Shown here piece after piece: positions 23,712-36,141 of a stretch of 64,000 nucleotides of DNA (positions within the stretch are counted from its first letter, which is position 1; every line of letters begins with the position of its first letter). The translations under genes and the position numbers were made by a program. The notes beneath the pieces are model-generated. The model did not search any database and was not told where the DNA came from. It worked only from the letters and a program-made list of their open reading frames with translations. Where the stretch lies: the NCBI GenBank assembly GCA_950106755.1, contig OX467084.1:4092001-4156000 (forward strand), given 5' to 3'. The DNA comes from Climacium dendroides (lineage: Eukaryota; Streptophyta; Bryopsida; Hypnales; Climaciaceae).

Positions 23712-26023
23712 AAGCCAAGTATAAGTTACCACCTTAGAGCCATTTAGATGCCTAGGATTGTAACTTAATTCCCTCCCAAGCATCTAGACAAAGGGGAATT
23801 ATCCCTCCTCTAACACAAAATGAATTCTCCTATTAACAACACTAATATACTATGCACCAAACTACATTGCAAAACCTTAACTACTAGCCTTTTTTCATCT
23901 AGTGATTTTCATCCACTTAACCACCTTTTATCTAGCTTTACCTACAAAACCAAATTGTCAATTTATAAGTAATTAGAATAAGTGAAGGCCCCATGCTAAG
24001 AGGCAAAACTATATACTAAACCCTCTCACACATGCACTGTAGGGTCACTCACAAGCTATAGGGCCACCCTCAAAAGTGGCAAGCTATGCCAATCTTTGCC
24101 TTTCGCCAAAAAAAACTTTAAAAGGGTACCAATGAACTATACATTTTTGTCGTCTATATTATGAAGTAGTACCTCATAACTAAAATTTTGGAAAAGATGG
24201 TTCTTTACTTGAATGAATACAAGACAATTGCAAAGGCATATGAGCATATTTGACAAGGATTATTAAATCACATACACAATTCTCCAAATCTAGAAGTATT
24301 GAATACTACTAACTTATAATTGGTCCCATTTGTTTCTACAATTATCCAATAGGTTTTTAAAAAATGCTCAATTATGGCATCATATTTCTAATGAAATTTT
24401 TTGTATACATGGATCAGATATTTTGGATACTAATAGATTCATTTGAAATTAGAGCTTTGAATTTGTAGATATAGTTTAAATCTCATATATTGGTTTAAGA
24501 ATGTACTAAGCCTAGACAATCTATCCTTCAAAATATCAATCATATTGGGTGGTATCTTCACATGAAAAAATTGTAGAAAGTTTTTTTAATGTTTCCATCT
24601 CACTCACCATCTTGTAAGAGAGACCCCTCAAAGGCCATATTTATTAAATTGAGACTTTTCGTAGATTTTTAGACAAAATGCTAAATATTATAAATTCATT
24701 TATAAAATAATAATTGAAATAAAAAATAAATAATGCTCAAATAGTGATTCTAAAATGAAATTCTAAAAGTTGGTGTTGTTACCTATTTATAAAAAAATAT
24801 TAATAAATAGATGAAGCGGTTTATCTTCGAGTCGAAGATAAAAATGAGATTGGGAAAAGTCTCAATATAATGAATATGGCCTTCTCAACTCAAAATCATA
24901 TTAAATAAGTCATCATTGCAAAGTCATTTCAATCTTGAAACTTTAAAGGCCCAAATGAGAATTGCAATGGCAAATTTTGAAATTAATTCTAAATTAATTT
25001 TGAAGAAATGTAGATAAGTGGTATAGAATGTGAAGTCAACATGTTTAGGAATGATTTCTATTGATTGATGATTGTTATTTTTCACTTATAGAGTGAAAAA
25101 TTGGCACACCTAAATACTTAGAAATTTTATTTTGGGTTTGAATGTTTTATAGGCTTTAGTTTTGTAATTGAAAATTTGAAATGAAATCAATTGTATTTGA
25201 AAAATATGACTATGACAATAAAGAAATTGAAAGTTGGCATTCTTGACAGTCAAAAATTAGGGGAAATTGTCATGAACATTTTGGAGGTTGTCAAATTTTT
25301 GCCCTCAGGGTGGCCATTCAGGGCCAGAATATAGAAGGCGACATTAGAAAGAAGCCGGATTCGGAGCCTCCTACCTTACTGTAACATGAGCGGTCAAGCC
25401 CAGGCATTCACTGCCGACATTTAAAGCAAATATCACATTGAATTCTACTTCATCAAATTCGTGTTAATTCATCGATGCCAGAAATGAAAGAAACGTGTAA
25501 AAAAGCTTACATTTGTTGCTGCTCTGATTACCTGTATTTCTGATTCGTACTGCGCTTCAGTATATGGTATCAGCCATGCCTGCCTGCCATGGCGGTTCAC
25601 AGATTTCAAAGCTAGCTTTTGCAATTCGAAGCCTTATTGATCATGTGTTGTACAGTATTTCTTGAATGTCTGAGTGGCCACTCCGCACAACCAAGTGGTT
25701 CCAAATGGTTGAGTGTCGAAGGTGGCGATGATTGAGAATTTTCAAATCTAGCGCCCTCACTCTTTAATACTGATGCCGACTGACAATCTCGAGTCGAAAT
25801 TTCATTGACTTGAGCACGTAATGTGAAACTTTACAATTCAATTTGCTACGAGAATTTGAAATTTGAGACCCAAACGACGCGGATTCGTGACAAGCTGCCT
25901 GGATCATAACACTGGAAAAGTAACATAACGATGATCATAACACTGGAAAAGTAGAATCCCGACTGGATTCCAACATTTGATCGACGTGCACATTAATATA
26001 TATTCAACCACTCGAACTGGTCA

Positions 26024-26182
26024 CACAGGAAGACCGGGAGGGCGTTACCGGGGGGGTTTGTTTTTTTGGGGTATGTAACTATACCCCCCTTCCAAATTTT
26101 CTTAAATAAGAAAATTTGGGGGGGTATAGTTACATACCCCAAAAGAACACCCCCCCGGTAACGCCCTCCCGTTCTCCCTGTG
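26024..26182. mobile_element. 159-bp perfect-hairpin MITE with CACAGG ends
   Basis: The two halves are near-perfect inverted copies: CACAGGAAGACCGGGAGGG on the left against CACAGGGAGAACGGGAGGG read from the right. They continue through GCGTTACC, a seven-G run and GGTATGTAACTATACC to an AT centre (CTTAAATAAG). TCA is duplicated at 26021-26023 and 26183-26185. Unit 2 shows the empty site CTGGTCAACTTG (TCA at 63785-63787). It shares its CACAGG terminus and 3-bp duplication with the 8.83-kb element at 28011-36840. Confidence 0.9.
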
Positions 26183-27178
26183 TCAACTTGTTCGATCGAT
26201 CGTACTTACAGACCATGTGGAGATATGCTCCTGGCCAAGTGAATTTCTAGGAGAATTTCTAGTTAATTCTTCGTTGACTTGACAAGCTAGATCAATTCTC
26301 TACCGATTGAATGATGGTCAATTTCAAGACTTTGGCATTTGGCAGGGCGTACTTGACTGGGCGTACTTGGCAGGGCGTACGTCACGTCTGAATCTTCAAT
26401 CTGTAGCAGTCCTAGATTTTTAAGGGATTGTGTACGTGAATATCGCAATTCAACCCTCGTGCAAAATGGACCCAGAGGTGTGCTTGTAGCAGAAATTTCG
26501 AAGCCCTGGACGAATCCCGGGCCGACTGTTAGTTTCTGTGACGGTTGCCCAATGACGCAGCGTTGAACCAGGTCAACTGGTGAAATTACTCTGTCACTTC
26601 GCACAGCACAACATGAATGAAATTACCATACAAGACTCTTGTCGACAAAACTCCAGACAAAATTCACAAAAGACATGAAGTTCAACAGCTGGAACCCGCT
26701 CGTTGTTATCTTGCTTCCGATTCAATATGATAGCTAGATTTCTCCCCGAAATCTCCGCTCGTCACCAAATCTAGCTATGGCGTGCCCACGCAACTGCATG
26801 ATATCATCTATTAAATAAATGACTCTTGCAATATTGATTGGGCGGCGATTCTAAATTCAGAAGTCAGCTTGAATTGCTGACAGTTTGTCTGCAAAATTGA
26901 TACACAGACGAGCTAGCCACCTCAGAGTTGCTGGTCAGGTTCGTCTAATAAAATTGTCCGTCGATGCTGGAACTTGTGATGGATTAAACTTCGCGGAATT
27001 ATTCGAAATATAATTTTAGGTGTAAGCTGGCCGGTGTAAAACTAGTGTGGACCGGGGACACGTTCTCATCAGATAGATGGGACCCGGAAGATACAACGTG
27101 GCTTCAAATTAACAGTCAATTGTTAAGTCCGACATACAGAAGCCTGTGGTTCCAATTTGTCTGACAACGCAAACTGCA

Positions 27179-27185
27179 TATAAAT
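27179..27185 (+). promoter_or_regulatory. Candidate TATA box, unit 3 113-aa gene
   Basis: GCATATAAATG lies 262 bp before the ATG at 27447. It is conserved at the equivalent place in units 1 and 2 although the surrounding bases differ. Confidence 0.5.
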
Positions 27186-27446
27186 GAACAATCTCCATCG
27201 ATTCAAACACAACCTCGATCAATAGTCGCCCAGCTATCGATCATTCATGTTCTGAGTTTCTGGCATCTTTTCGAAGACTCATTGCCGATCCAGCTTCCCA
27301 GTCATACAATCTGTGTGATCAGTAGTCAGTGTAAGTGAGCTGTGAAGTAGTTAACGTTACATTACATTCACGACGGTCACGTTGCTGTCTACAGCAAACT
27401 AGCAGAAACGAACTGTGATCGCACTTCGTGAATCTCGGCAGAGATC

Positions 27447-27788
27447 ATGACGCCCTTTGTGGAAATGAACACACACTTTGGGGACTCTGAAGGAGATGGG
27501 CCACGCACACCCAATCACTATTGCACAGGACCAGGCTGCCCCAAATGCAACACCCGCAGGAGACCGTCGGCAACCAGTACACTGCAAAACTACACGCGTG
27601 CACGACAACAATCCCGTGGTTTTGATGATGAATCAGTGCCGGAGAATCCACAGTTTTATGGACGATTTCATGAGCTTTCGAACTCTGAGTTCGTACGTGT
27701 GATGTTCAGAACTAATGATTCCGAGCCCGAGACCCCTCACAAGTGCTCGGTGATACCTTGTGAAGTCTGTGGAAAGACGTGGTGGTAA
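27447..27788 (+). CDS. 113-aa protein with two C-x4-C-x2-C motifs (unit 3)
   Basis: ATG at 27447, stop TAA ending 27788, single uninterrupted frame. Cys residues fall at 26, 31, 34 (CTGPGCPKC) and 100, 105, 108 (CSVIPCEVC), so the same C-x4-C-x2-C spacing occurs near both ends. The middle is polar, with RRR and an acidic DDESVPEN stretch. No signal peptide or membrane span. The paired motifs suggest zinc or other metal binding, which is inference. The unit 2 homologue has the same length. The two differ at 12 residues, while the six cysteines listed are unchanged and nearby non-coding sequence has indels. It is preceded by a conserved TATA box. I do not recognise the family. Confidence 0.55.
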   Translation: MTPFVEMNTHFGDSEGDGPRTPNHYCTGPGCPKCNTRRRPSATSTLQNYTRARQQSRGFDDESVPENPQFYGRFHELSNSEFVRVMFRTNDSEPETPHKCSVIPCEVCGKTWW

Positions 27789-28119
27789 TTGTTCACGATT
27801 GATGGATTGATATGTACAGTCCTTCCTTTCCCGGAATTTTAGATAGTGACTGAAACTATTATCACATCGCATTGCCGAATGACGATGAACGTAGTTGAGG
27901 ATTCTAGCTCTGCCCAAGCTTCACTTGATAATACTGTGCATGTATGCTTTTGTTGAGTTCAGCATTTGGGCACTAGTTCCGTCATTGTACAGCACTTAGT
28001 AGCCTACTGTCACAGGAAGATTTGGAGGCATTAGCCCCTGGGTCTAATCTTCACGGGTGGGGCTAAACTGCTCCATTTTAGACCCCTCTATTTAGGCGGG
28101 GCTAAAGTAGTTTGTGCTG

Positions 28120-31100
28120 GGTTTATAAATTTTTATACAACATATGGTCAAAGAGTATCTTGAAGGCATAATAAATTTCTTAACTTTTTATCATAGCATT
28201 ATAAAGTTATTTTACAATACATACTTGTTTCTCAACTTGCACAACTCACAAGAATGATTCTTTTTAGAAATTGAAAATTCAAATTGGTTCCCTAGATGTA
28301 CACGTATGTGGAAAGCTTTCAGTTAGTCCATCATACTACTAAAATCATAACTCCCTTTGTAATATCACAAATGCTACCATTAATACTAGAGGCTTGTGCT
28401 TGCTATGCTACACATTCATTATATCACATATTAGTAAAATTTTGATATATTTGAATAGAATGCATGATAATGATTTCAATAAGTCTTTAAAATAATTATT
28501 TTAAATATTGTGTAAAAATATTTCCAATCATGTATACATAGAAATCGTATTTTCACACAATGTGATATTACAGAAATAAAGTAGTAGTTTGCAATCACTT
28601 TTGTAATATCACTTTTTACAAAGGGTGATATTATAGAAATAATATAGTTGTTGCAATTAAGGTGATATTAAAGAGGATCCATAGGATGATATTATAGAGG
28701 TAGCAATTCCATTGCTTCTCTTGGCTTTACATTTCTTTGCACTTTTATGATTTTGTGCTTTTGTAAGCTTTGAGCTTTCATGATTTCAATTTTCTATTGC
28801 TACTACCAAATGATTTTGAGAAATTTATTCAATTGAAGTGATTTTGGATTCTACATCAATTAAGTTGTTCACAAAGTTTTTGAGATTTATAAGTTTTTCT
28901 TTTCAATTCTTCAATTTAGGTCATTTTTTGTAACAATGGAGTCAAATTTCTAATGCATTGTAATGTATGTGTATCTTTTATAGTATTTACCATTGCATTT
29001 GTTTCATTCATCATTTAATAAATTTTTATTGTACATTTCAATATATGCTTACTTATAAAAAAATCATACAAAGATTTTAGTCATTTTTATTTGAAGATTT
29101 ATTGAAATTTTTGTTCTGCATTCTATCTAATACATAGAAATTCTTATAAAATTCTAATGATGAATGCATAGCATAGCAAGCGCCAACTGCTAGTTTCAAT
29201 TAATGAAATAAAAACTATGAGGAGTTTTAGTTTGCACGCAGTTATAGAATCTCTACTTTTAAAGAAGCTTCAAAATCTTTTATTTCATTCCATGTTCATT
29301 ATTTTTGAAAATTAAAAAAAAATTCCATTTGATCTATCTATTGCAAGATTATAACCTTTGCAAATAGAATCTTTCAATTCCAAATAACTAAATTATTAAC
29401 AATTCAATATTTTGCATTGTATTTTCCTAACTTACTATTTTATTCAAACCTGAATATGGATTTATTTATTTAAAGAATTTATATGTATTTCCAATTTAAA
29501 CCTTCTGTACATTACAACTAAATAGCTACAACTTCTAGGGTTTACTCATTTTGGGATAAAAAGTTTCAATGATGACATTTAGTCTTTTAGAATGAGTTGA
29601 AAATCCTTTTGGTTAGAATTCAAGCATCATGATCATACAATTGGAAAATTTTTCACTGTTTCTATTTTTCAATTTTAGGAGGATGTACTCTAACAAGTTA
29701 AAACAAAGGATATAGTCAATGTATTTGTTAAAAATTTAAAGTAGATGATGATTTCAACCTTCATTTGTATACTAGTTTTTAAAAGTAGTTATGGATCTAT
29801 AAACTTAAAAGATTTATAGGAGTTCATTTCTATAATGAGGATAATTTAGCAAACAAATTGCTACTTGTCCAAAACGAACAATTATAAAAATTGCATTCAA
29901 AAAGTGAATTTTGTAAGTAATTTTTTTACATGCTCATATAGCTTCAAATTTGAAAAGGGGTGGTTGCAAAAAAGATAAAATGTTTTTGGTTGCATTCTAC
30001 CCAAATTGCAATTTTTGCGCTCAGGACTACAAGTACTATGAAATAGACAATCTCAATCATTGAACTACAAAATTGATGGTTAATAGTATTTTAGGCTACT
30101 TACAAGTATTAAAAAATTATAATTTGAAAAAAAAATCTTACAAAAATATATACTATATAAGTAGATTGTAATTAGTAATAATTAAAAAAATCATAACAAA
30201 GTAAACTAAAAATTTGACATTTGTGAAGAGTTGCTAGTGATCACATTTTACTAAAAAATGAAAGTCAAAACCATTCTCAATGTTTACAAGTGCACATGTA
30301 AGCCCTATTTGTATAAATATGGAGCCCATAAAATAATGTATTTCTAGATTTCCTTTGTTTATGTACATGTCCCCCTACTGTGGGTATAAACCACAAAAAT
30401 TTCATTTCTAAATTAATAATTTTGGATACTCTCTAGTACTAAAAATCCCTAAACTTTAAAATGTGACATATTAGTATAATTGACTTCTAAATATAGAATG
30501 ATTTTTAATGAGTAAAAATAATGGATATGATTACACTCAAGTTAACCACCTCCAATAACAATTTTAAGTTCATTGGCTTCTACTATCCAAAAGTTATATC
30601 ACAAAACAATTCTAGCACTTTGAAGTTTGAATATGATGCAAATTAGGACCGGTTTTCTTGCAATCACCCAAATATGCAATGAACTTTTTATCACAAGTAC
30701 AATTGCAATTACTCTAAACTTTGTATAAAGACAAATACATTATATTCAAATATGAAATTGTGGAATTACTCTTTGATATCATATGTCATAAATGAATGCA
30801 TATAAAGTTTTGTTAACATAAAGATTGTCAATGAAATTATACATTCATCTTCACCTAAATGCCTCTATTAAAAGGATTTAAATCAAATTCAAAAATTTAT
30901 CTTTCTAGAATAAATATTTCAAAATTTATAAAGAAAGTACTTCCCTTTGTACTAATTAATAAACCAATTATCCTATGAGACTCTCTCCAACAATATTAAA
31001 TGTGTGAAGTACAACATTCAAAACAACTAAAATTTACTTAGTGGATGGTCTACCTTTTAGAGGGTTAAAACATGCACTTTTTTTTTTGGTTACTTGCTTG

Positions 31101-31930
31101 AGTTTTTGTATAATTCTTTGGTAATCAACCTACAAATTTTTTTCATAAAGATATTTTTGTTTCTTCAAATGCTAATATCTTGCAATCTAAATGGTGGAAA
31201 TTTCTAAGATTTTTTTTCACATTTTGAAATTCAAAAAATTAGTTTTAAAACTCAAAAAATTAGTTACAATTTTTGAAATTTCTTCCACATATTTCTATAC
31301 TAGTTCAATTTGGATTTTATGGAAACTCAAACTCCCAAGTTGTTATTGGGAGTTGTTCCTAGTGTCCAATCTTCAGTTTCATTTATTACAAATTTGATGG
31401 CAGTGTAGTTCCAATGTTTCCATGCTCATCCAATTCTAAAGATATGTGCCTTCGACCTTTTATGAATTCCGTGGTGCAAATCCATTTTCAAGGTAAGTGG
31501 TCATCATTGGAAACAAGAGAGTTGGCACCACTTACTAAGAAGAAGAGAATGTTTAGAAGGAAGGTGAAGATAACATGGTGGAAGAAGAAGGAAGCCATCA
31601 ATAGAAGGACCACAGGGGGCTCACTCAATGATGAGATGAATGAGACAATTTCAAAGCCTCCTAAACAAGGTATGTTTTCCATTCAAACTTAAATTGAAAG
31701 GAATTGAGAAATTGAAGTAGAAATTGAAGTAGAAATTGAAGTAGAAACTGAAAGGAATTGAGAAATTGAAGAAGACTAATTTTAGTTCAAGTCTTCTTCA
31801 AAGTATGTATTGACATTTTATGTCGTAATCTGTATCTCTTCATATAGTGATTTATCCAAATGGATAAATATATTTAAAAATAAAAATATACTATATTCAT
31901 CTTGCACTTGATCATCACATATGGGATCTT
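28120..31930. other. AT-rich non-coding interior of the Pack element
   Basis: Very AT-rich, with no domain-bearing frame. GTGATATTA-type repeats occur between 28340 and 28700 in both orientations. A 92-codon plus-strand frame at 31414-31692 contains a lysine-rich stretch but matches nothing I recognise. It is followed by a short tandem repeat of GAAGTAGAAATT (31693-31775). Confidence 0.45.
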
Positions 31931-31934
31931 TTAA

Positions 31935-32867
31935 CCCCTAAAGGCCCAAGGCCTTATTTCTGCCAAAAAACACTCAAAACTGCCATTTCTGTAGCAAAGG
32001 GTAAAAAAATTTGAAAATTATTTTTTTTGCACATCCAACCGTAGGATCTTATAACTTACTAGTATGGAAATGTGTGGAAAAAATTTCAGAAATTTTGACC
32101 TCATAGATTAAAAGATATTTGCGTTTAAAATGAAAAAAACAATTTTTTCAGCAACTTGCGGGACTGGATTATTTGACTTTGAACTTTTTTAACTTAAATT
32201 TTTTGCACTACAGAGTTTTGAGATTTAAATCCTTATTGTGGGAAATTGAGTTGAGAATCTAGAGAAAAAGAAAATTTTAAGAAAAAGATTAATTTTCATG
32301 CTTAAAAAAATTGTTAAGTAGAAGTAGGTATGAGAATGAAGGAAATTCTAAATTATTAATATCTTTAAGATGGAATTAAAATGCACTAATCCCAATGGTG
32401 GGATTGTTCTAGCAAGAAAACAAAATCATGTAAAAAAAAAATTTCAGAAAAATTGTAAAAATTGCATTCAGAAATGAATTCTATAAGTTATTTTTTCAGG
32501 AAGATGCTCTAACTGCCCGATAAACAAGATTGTCCATAACTTTCTCACAATAAGTCCAAATGGAATGAATCAAAGCCTCCCATGCAGACAAAAATATAAT
32601 CTACAAGAAAAAAAATCCAAAAATTCAAAATTCAAAATTTTGTAAATTTTTTTTTGCTGCCCGGACTGCCCCCCGTCCCCTACTTTGAGCTTATTTGGTC
32701 ATAACTTTTGTTTCCGGGCATCAAATGTGAAAAAAATTATATTCCCACAAAGCTCATCAGTTTTTCTATCTTCAAAAAAGTTTCAAAAAATCATGACAAA
32801 ATTTCAGCCCATAGGTACCTGACCAAAATCCAATTTGTCCCCCGAAGGGACACCGGTCCTTTAGGGG
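31935..32867. mobile_element. TTAA-target MITE-like element (copy B)
   Basis: Begins CCCCTAAAGG and ends CCTTTAGGGG, with TTAA at 31931-31934 and 32868-32871. 933 bp, no transposase. Its left interior (about 31980-32160) resembles 40600-40790 beside another TTAA terminus, which supports a real family and not chance ends. Nested in the gene-capturing element. Confidence 0.75.
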
Positions 32868-33099
32868 TTAACCTTGTTAAAACACCTAGTCTAAAATGCA
32901 TAATACACTTATTGGTCCAAAAATCACTTAATTTTTGAGCGACTACCTTGGTCATAGCCCAATTACAGAGTTAAAAATTGAGGGTTAAAAATTGGAAAAA
33001 GAAAAGTCTGCTCCTGGATATTGGATTGGGCGACCGAAAATCGTGGAGCGACTGCCCATCTGAATTCACCGGAGATTTGCTCTCCAAATTTTGCACACT

Positions 33100-34310
33100 C
33101 GCCATCGCCGGTTCACGCAGTGTCGTGATTTCGGACCAATGTTGGCGCCTGAGGCTACTTGGTGCTACAAGTGCGCTGGACCGTCGCTACTTCACATTTC
33201 GAGAAGGGTGGCGAGGAGTATTAGTGGTAATGCGATGAATGAGGAGGAGCCTGAGGTTTCAAGTAATGGGAATGCGTCTTTTGCAGGGGACACATCTCTT
33301 CTTGTTGTGGTGTCATTTTACAAGTTCACCAAACTTCCAGATTACGAGCAGAAGCGCGCTCCATTGAAGGAGATTAGCGAGACTAATGTATGGCTTTACA
33401 TCCCTGGTGGATTTTTGATTCCCCAGGCTTTAGGGTCTGGGTGGTGGGTTTAGGGTTTAGGTGGCCTTTGGTCGATGGCGATGATATTTTCGTGCTGGTC
33501 ATGGCTGATGGCCTGGTGATTTGCAGTTTGTCATTCAGTGTAATGAACACCTGGCTAACTTTCGACGAACTGAGGCTCCTGCAGGAATAGATGAGGAGGA
33601 AATCCATAATGGGCAGTGGCAAGTCTCCTGTTGGTGCAGGCGAGAACGCTCCGTTTAGATGGGATCACGTGCATGTGAAGCTGAAAAAAGAGGTTCGTTC
33701 AAGCTTCTTTTTAGCCTATGAACAATGATTTCATGAATTATCAAGGCAATAGCTGAATTGTGTCGAGAATTAATGGAATGTTGTGTGACCTTGTCACATG
33801 CATTGTTTAGTAATGTTGGATTCTTGCGGCAGTCTTTGTTTTTCTAAGAATTGAGCGATCATGTTGCAGGTGGTGTCTATGGGTGTGCCGGGGGTGAATC
33901 CTGCGACTCAATTTTGCGACTCCCTCTACGGCTATTGCCTTGAGGAATTTGTCGTGTATCTGGATTATTAGTGACCAACCTCCCAGATACGAAGTTTGCA
34001 ACTATCCCGCAAATTCTTGAGGAGTGTACTTTGTAGGAAGTTGATCTGCATGACGAATATTTGCTGTCTCTACCGCATGTTCCGAAGATCTGAAGCATTA
34101 GAAACAAAGAGGTTCATTTGAAGTCATATACTTCGGTGTGTTTTTGCACCAATACATGTCATGATCAATCAGCTGTTTGACATGAACATCTCCCATGCTT
34201 TGGATTCTTCGTCCAGGTACCTGTCAATGTCAGAAATTCATATGAGATTCGCGTTGGAAAGTTCAAGCGAGCTGTTGATCCACAAACAGATTCTTTCGAT
34301 CCGCAAAGTT
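33100..34310 (+). pseudogene. Captured fragment of STR8-type rhodanese (TrhO-like) gene
   Basis: Segments in order: LLVVVSFYKFTKLPDYEQ with RAPLKEISE (about 33295-33385); a piece starting after the AG at 33525-33526 with FRRTEAPAGIDEEEIHNG; then, after a frame change, GENAPFRWDHVHVKLKKE ending at 33692; VVSMGVPGVNPATQ from 33870; and VRNSYEIRVGKFKRAVDPQT near 34229-34290. This is the order and wording of plant chloroplast rhodanese-domain protein 8. The bacterial homologue is the tRNA-uridine hydroxylase TrhO. The segment corresponding to the GGIILAPEGING block is missing, frames shift and the catalytic Cys region is absent. GT/AG intron edges remain, so capture was from genomic DNA. Not functional. 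Confidence 0.85.
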
Positions 34311-34455
34311 GCTTAATTTTCGATATTCATATTTGCTGCCCGTATGACCTCTTGTTAGTCCGTGTCAGTTTTGTTTTATGAGGAATCACGTTTGGATACA
34401 CAATAGATTTTCAAGGTTGTGGGTTTTGATTTCATACTTTGTCTTGTTCTGACAG

Positions 34456-35000
34456 GTATGAAACCTGTGGCTAGTTCTGGAGTATTGTGTCGGCGATCTG
34501 TTAACGTTGCTTAGGCAGGTGGGCGATAAGTCTTTTCTTTCCGCTTCTGTTTATGCAAAGTATCAATTCAATAAGAACTTTCCGGGTTTTCCTGAAGAAG
34601 CTTTCAGTGAAGGATAGGTGTGTCTTTCCGTTTGAGAGTTGGAATGAACACGACTTGAATTTAAGAGTCTACTTAGGGAGTCCAAAGTCCATTTATTGCC
34701 CTTTAATTTCCCTGCAACTGTCAAGTCTCACTTTTCGTTAGATTTAATTTCAGATGGTTCTCAAGAGCATAGTTACATGTTTTCTTACTCAAGTGCATGT
34801 CCATAAAGTCTTTCTCATTCCATTTGAGTGAATGCCAAGGGGAAACTTGAGACGCGTGCTATTTACTCGGTGTAAGAATGTTTCCTCTCATTCCTTTTCT
34901 AACATCGTTTGCAGGATACACGATTGCCTGAGGAGTCTATACATGATTTCGCTCGCGATTTGGTCCAAGCTCTACAATATGTGCTCGGAACATGCCCACT
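34456..35000 (+). pseudogene. Captured fragment of RUNKEL/FUSED-type kinase gene
   Basis: Exon 34456-34518 reads YET, then after a short deletion WLVLEYCVGDLLTLLRQ, ending at a GT donor. Exon from 34915 reads DTRLPEESIHDFARDLVQAL and then loses similarity. This is the hinge and alpha-E region of the plant FUSED/ULK4-like kinase RUNKEL (LEYCVGG-DLLTLL and ED-S-HDLA-D-V-AL blocks). The downstream catalytic loop is absent. The roughly 400-bp intron is retained. RUNKEL acts in cytokinesis; this copy can only be a relic. Confidence 0.8.
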
Positions 35001-35049
35001 TGAATGCTGTAGTTGTGCAAACTGCTTATTATTTCTTGTTAAAACCTCT

Positions 35050-35318
35050 CAACAGTGATGACACAGAGTGGGGACAGGTCATGGCATCAGTTACCGAAGA
35101 CAATGGAGAAGAATTCCCTGTGCAGGTACTGGAGTGACATAATGCTAAAAGCATATTTGATGTCAAATTGTGTTCGTGTTGGCTTTTTGATTCTTATTTC
35201 ATCAACTAAACTTTCTTATTTTGCATTTGCAGGTTCATTTGAATGGGGCTGTCACTTTCATTGGCAAAGATGGTCCGAGTGTAGCAGCGTTGGTGCTCGT
35301 CATTTTGATTATTCGGTA
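35050..35318 (+). pseudogene. Captured exon pair of unidentified gene
   Basis: Two exon-like pieces join in frame: DDTEWGQVMASVTEDNGEEF..VQ ending at a GT donor near 35127, and VHLNGAVTFIGKDGPSVAAL.. from the acceptor near 35232 to a GTAAG donor at 35319. The pieces look like conserved protein sequence with proper splice edges, but I cannot name the source gene. Confidence 0.45.
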
Positions 35319-35978
35319 AGTTGGCTGTAGGCAAAGTATAACTCTCTTAGTGCCAGAAATTCTTTACTTTACCCTGATGCTTCTTTTCTTGGTGTGCTTA
35401 CTAGCTTTTTCATTGATCTCAAGGATGTGTTGATCACAGTGTTTTCTTTTGCCATGCATGTCTTCACTGTCTCTATGATTCTAATGTTGAGTGGAATGCA
35501 ACATAAATTTAAAACTTCTGTCTAGTTACGGTACATTACATTCAGTTATTCAATGGAGCTAGGCTCTGAGACTGTTCCCCAAGAGTAACAGTAACAAAGC
35601 AGAAGATTATGTCTCTTGTCCGAGCAAATAATTCAACTCGCAGGTTTTCTTAGTTAGAGAAACTCAATTTGCTCTTGCATATTCTGAAAGTGGAAACTGA
35701 GAGTGGGAGAAAGGAAAAAAAAGGACTAACACTGAATTGGTTGAATGACGAGATCAATTTATCAAACATCTTATAATCAAAAATGTGCTACTAACTGGCC
35801 TTAATGACCTGTCTTTTAGTGGAATAATGTTATGTTCTCTTTGTCTTTGTTATGGACTTCTGTCTTTGTTATGGACTTGAATGCTGTAGTTGTGCAAACT
35901 GCTTATTATTTCTAGTTAACAAACTAGTGTAATTGTGATACTAATTTCCAGTGGGTTCTATGCTATGTCTTGTTTTAG

Positions 35979-36141
35979 GTTTTTCACATGTGGACTCTGC
36001 GAGAGTATTTGGAGTTCAATTTGGCAATACAAAACCCACCATTTGAGATAGATTTTGAACGTCTTGTGGATGATTTCATCTTCATTTTTTTTTCGGGGTA
36101 ACAATTTTTTCCCTCAGATGCAGACGCTGGAGATTAGAGAG
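35979..36141 (+). pseudogene. Captured fragment of 5'-3' exoribonuclease XRN gene
   Basis: After an AG at 35977-35978 the sequence reads [20 protein letters not shown] then ERLVDDFIF, and after a T-rich disruption NNFFPQMQTLEIRE, ending at a GTACG donor (36142). This is the conserved XRN block around VGNDFLPHMPTLEIRE of plant XRN2/3/4. The catalytic-site GND is changed and the frame is broken. The rest of the enzyme is absent. Following sequence up to 36400 is unrelated or too decayed to place. Confidence 0.85.

Larger units (their letters stand above)
23054..26500. repeat. Unit 1, right part (shared with 60595-64000)
   Basis: Sequence resumes after the CACTA-like insertion and aligns along its length with the end of the window, with moderate divergence and small indels. 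The first 270 bp (about 23070-23340) also occur at 44615-44808 in unit 3. The middle is AT-rich without genes. It includes a hAT-like hairpin (23559-23711), a 26-bp direct duplication around 25905-25960 (GATCATAACACTGGAAAAGT) and GGCAGGGCGTACTTG-type short repeats at 26341-26380. Confidence 0.85.

Noticed and set aside
33100..36141. A single functional fusion gene (rhodanese-kinase-XRN)
   Set aside because: Key catalytic segments are missing, frames shift within pieces, and stops separate them. They are better read as captured relics.
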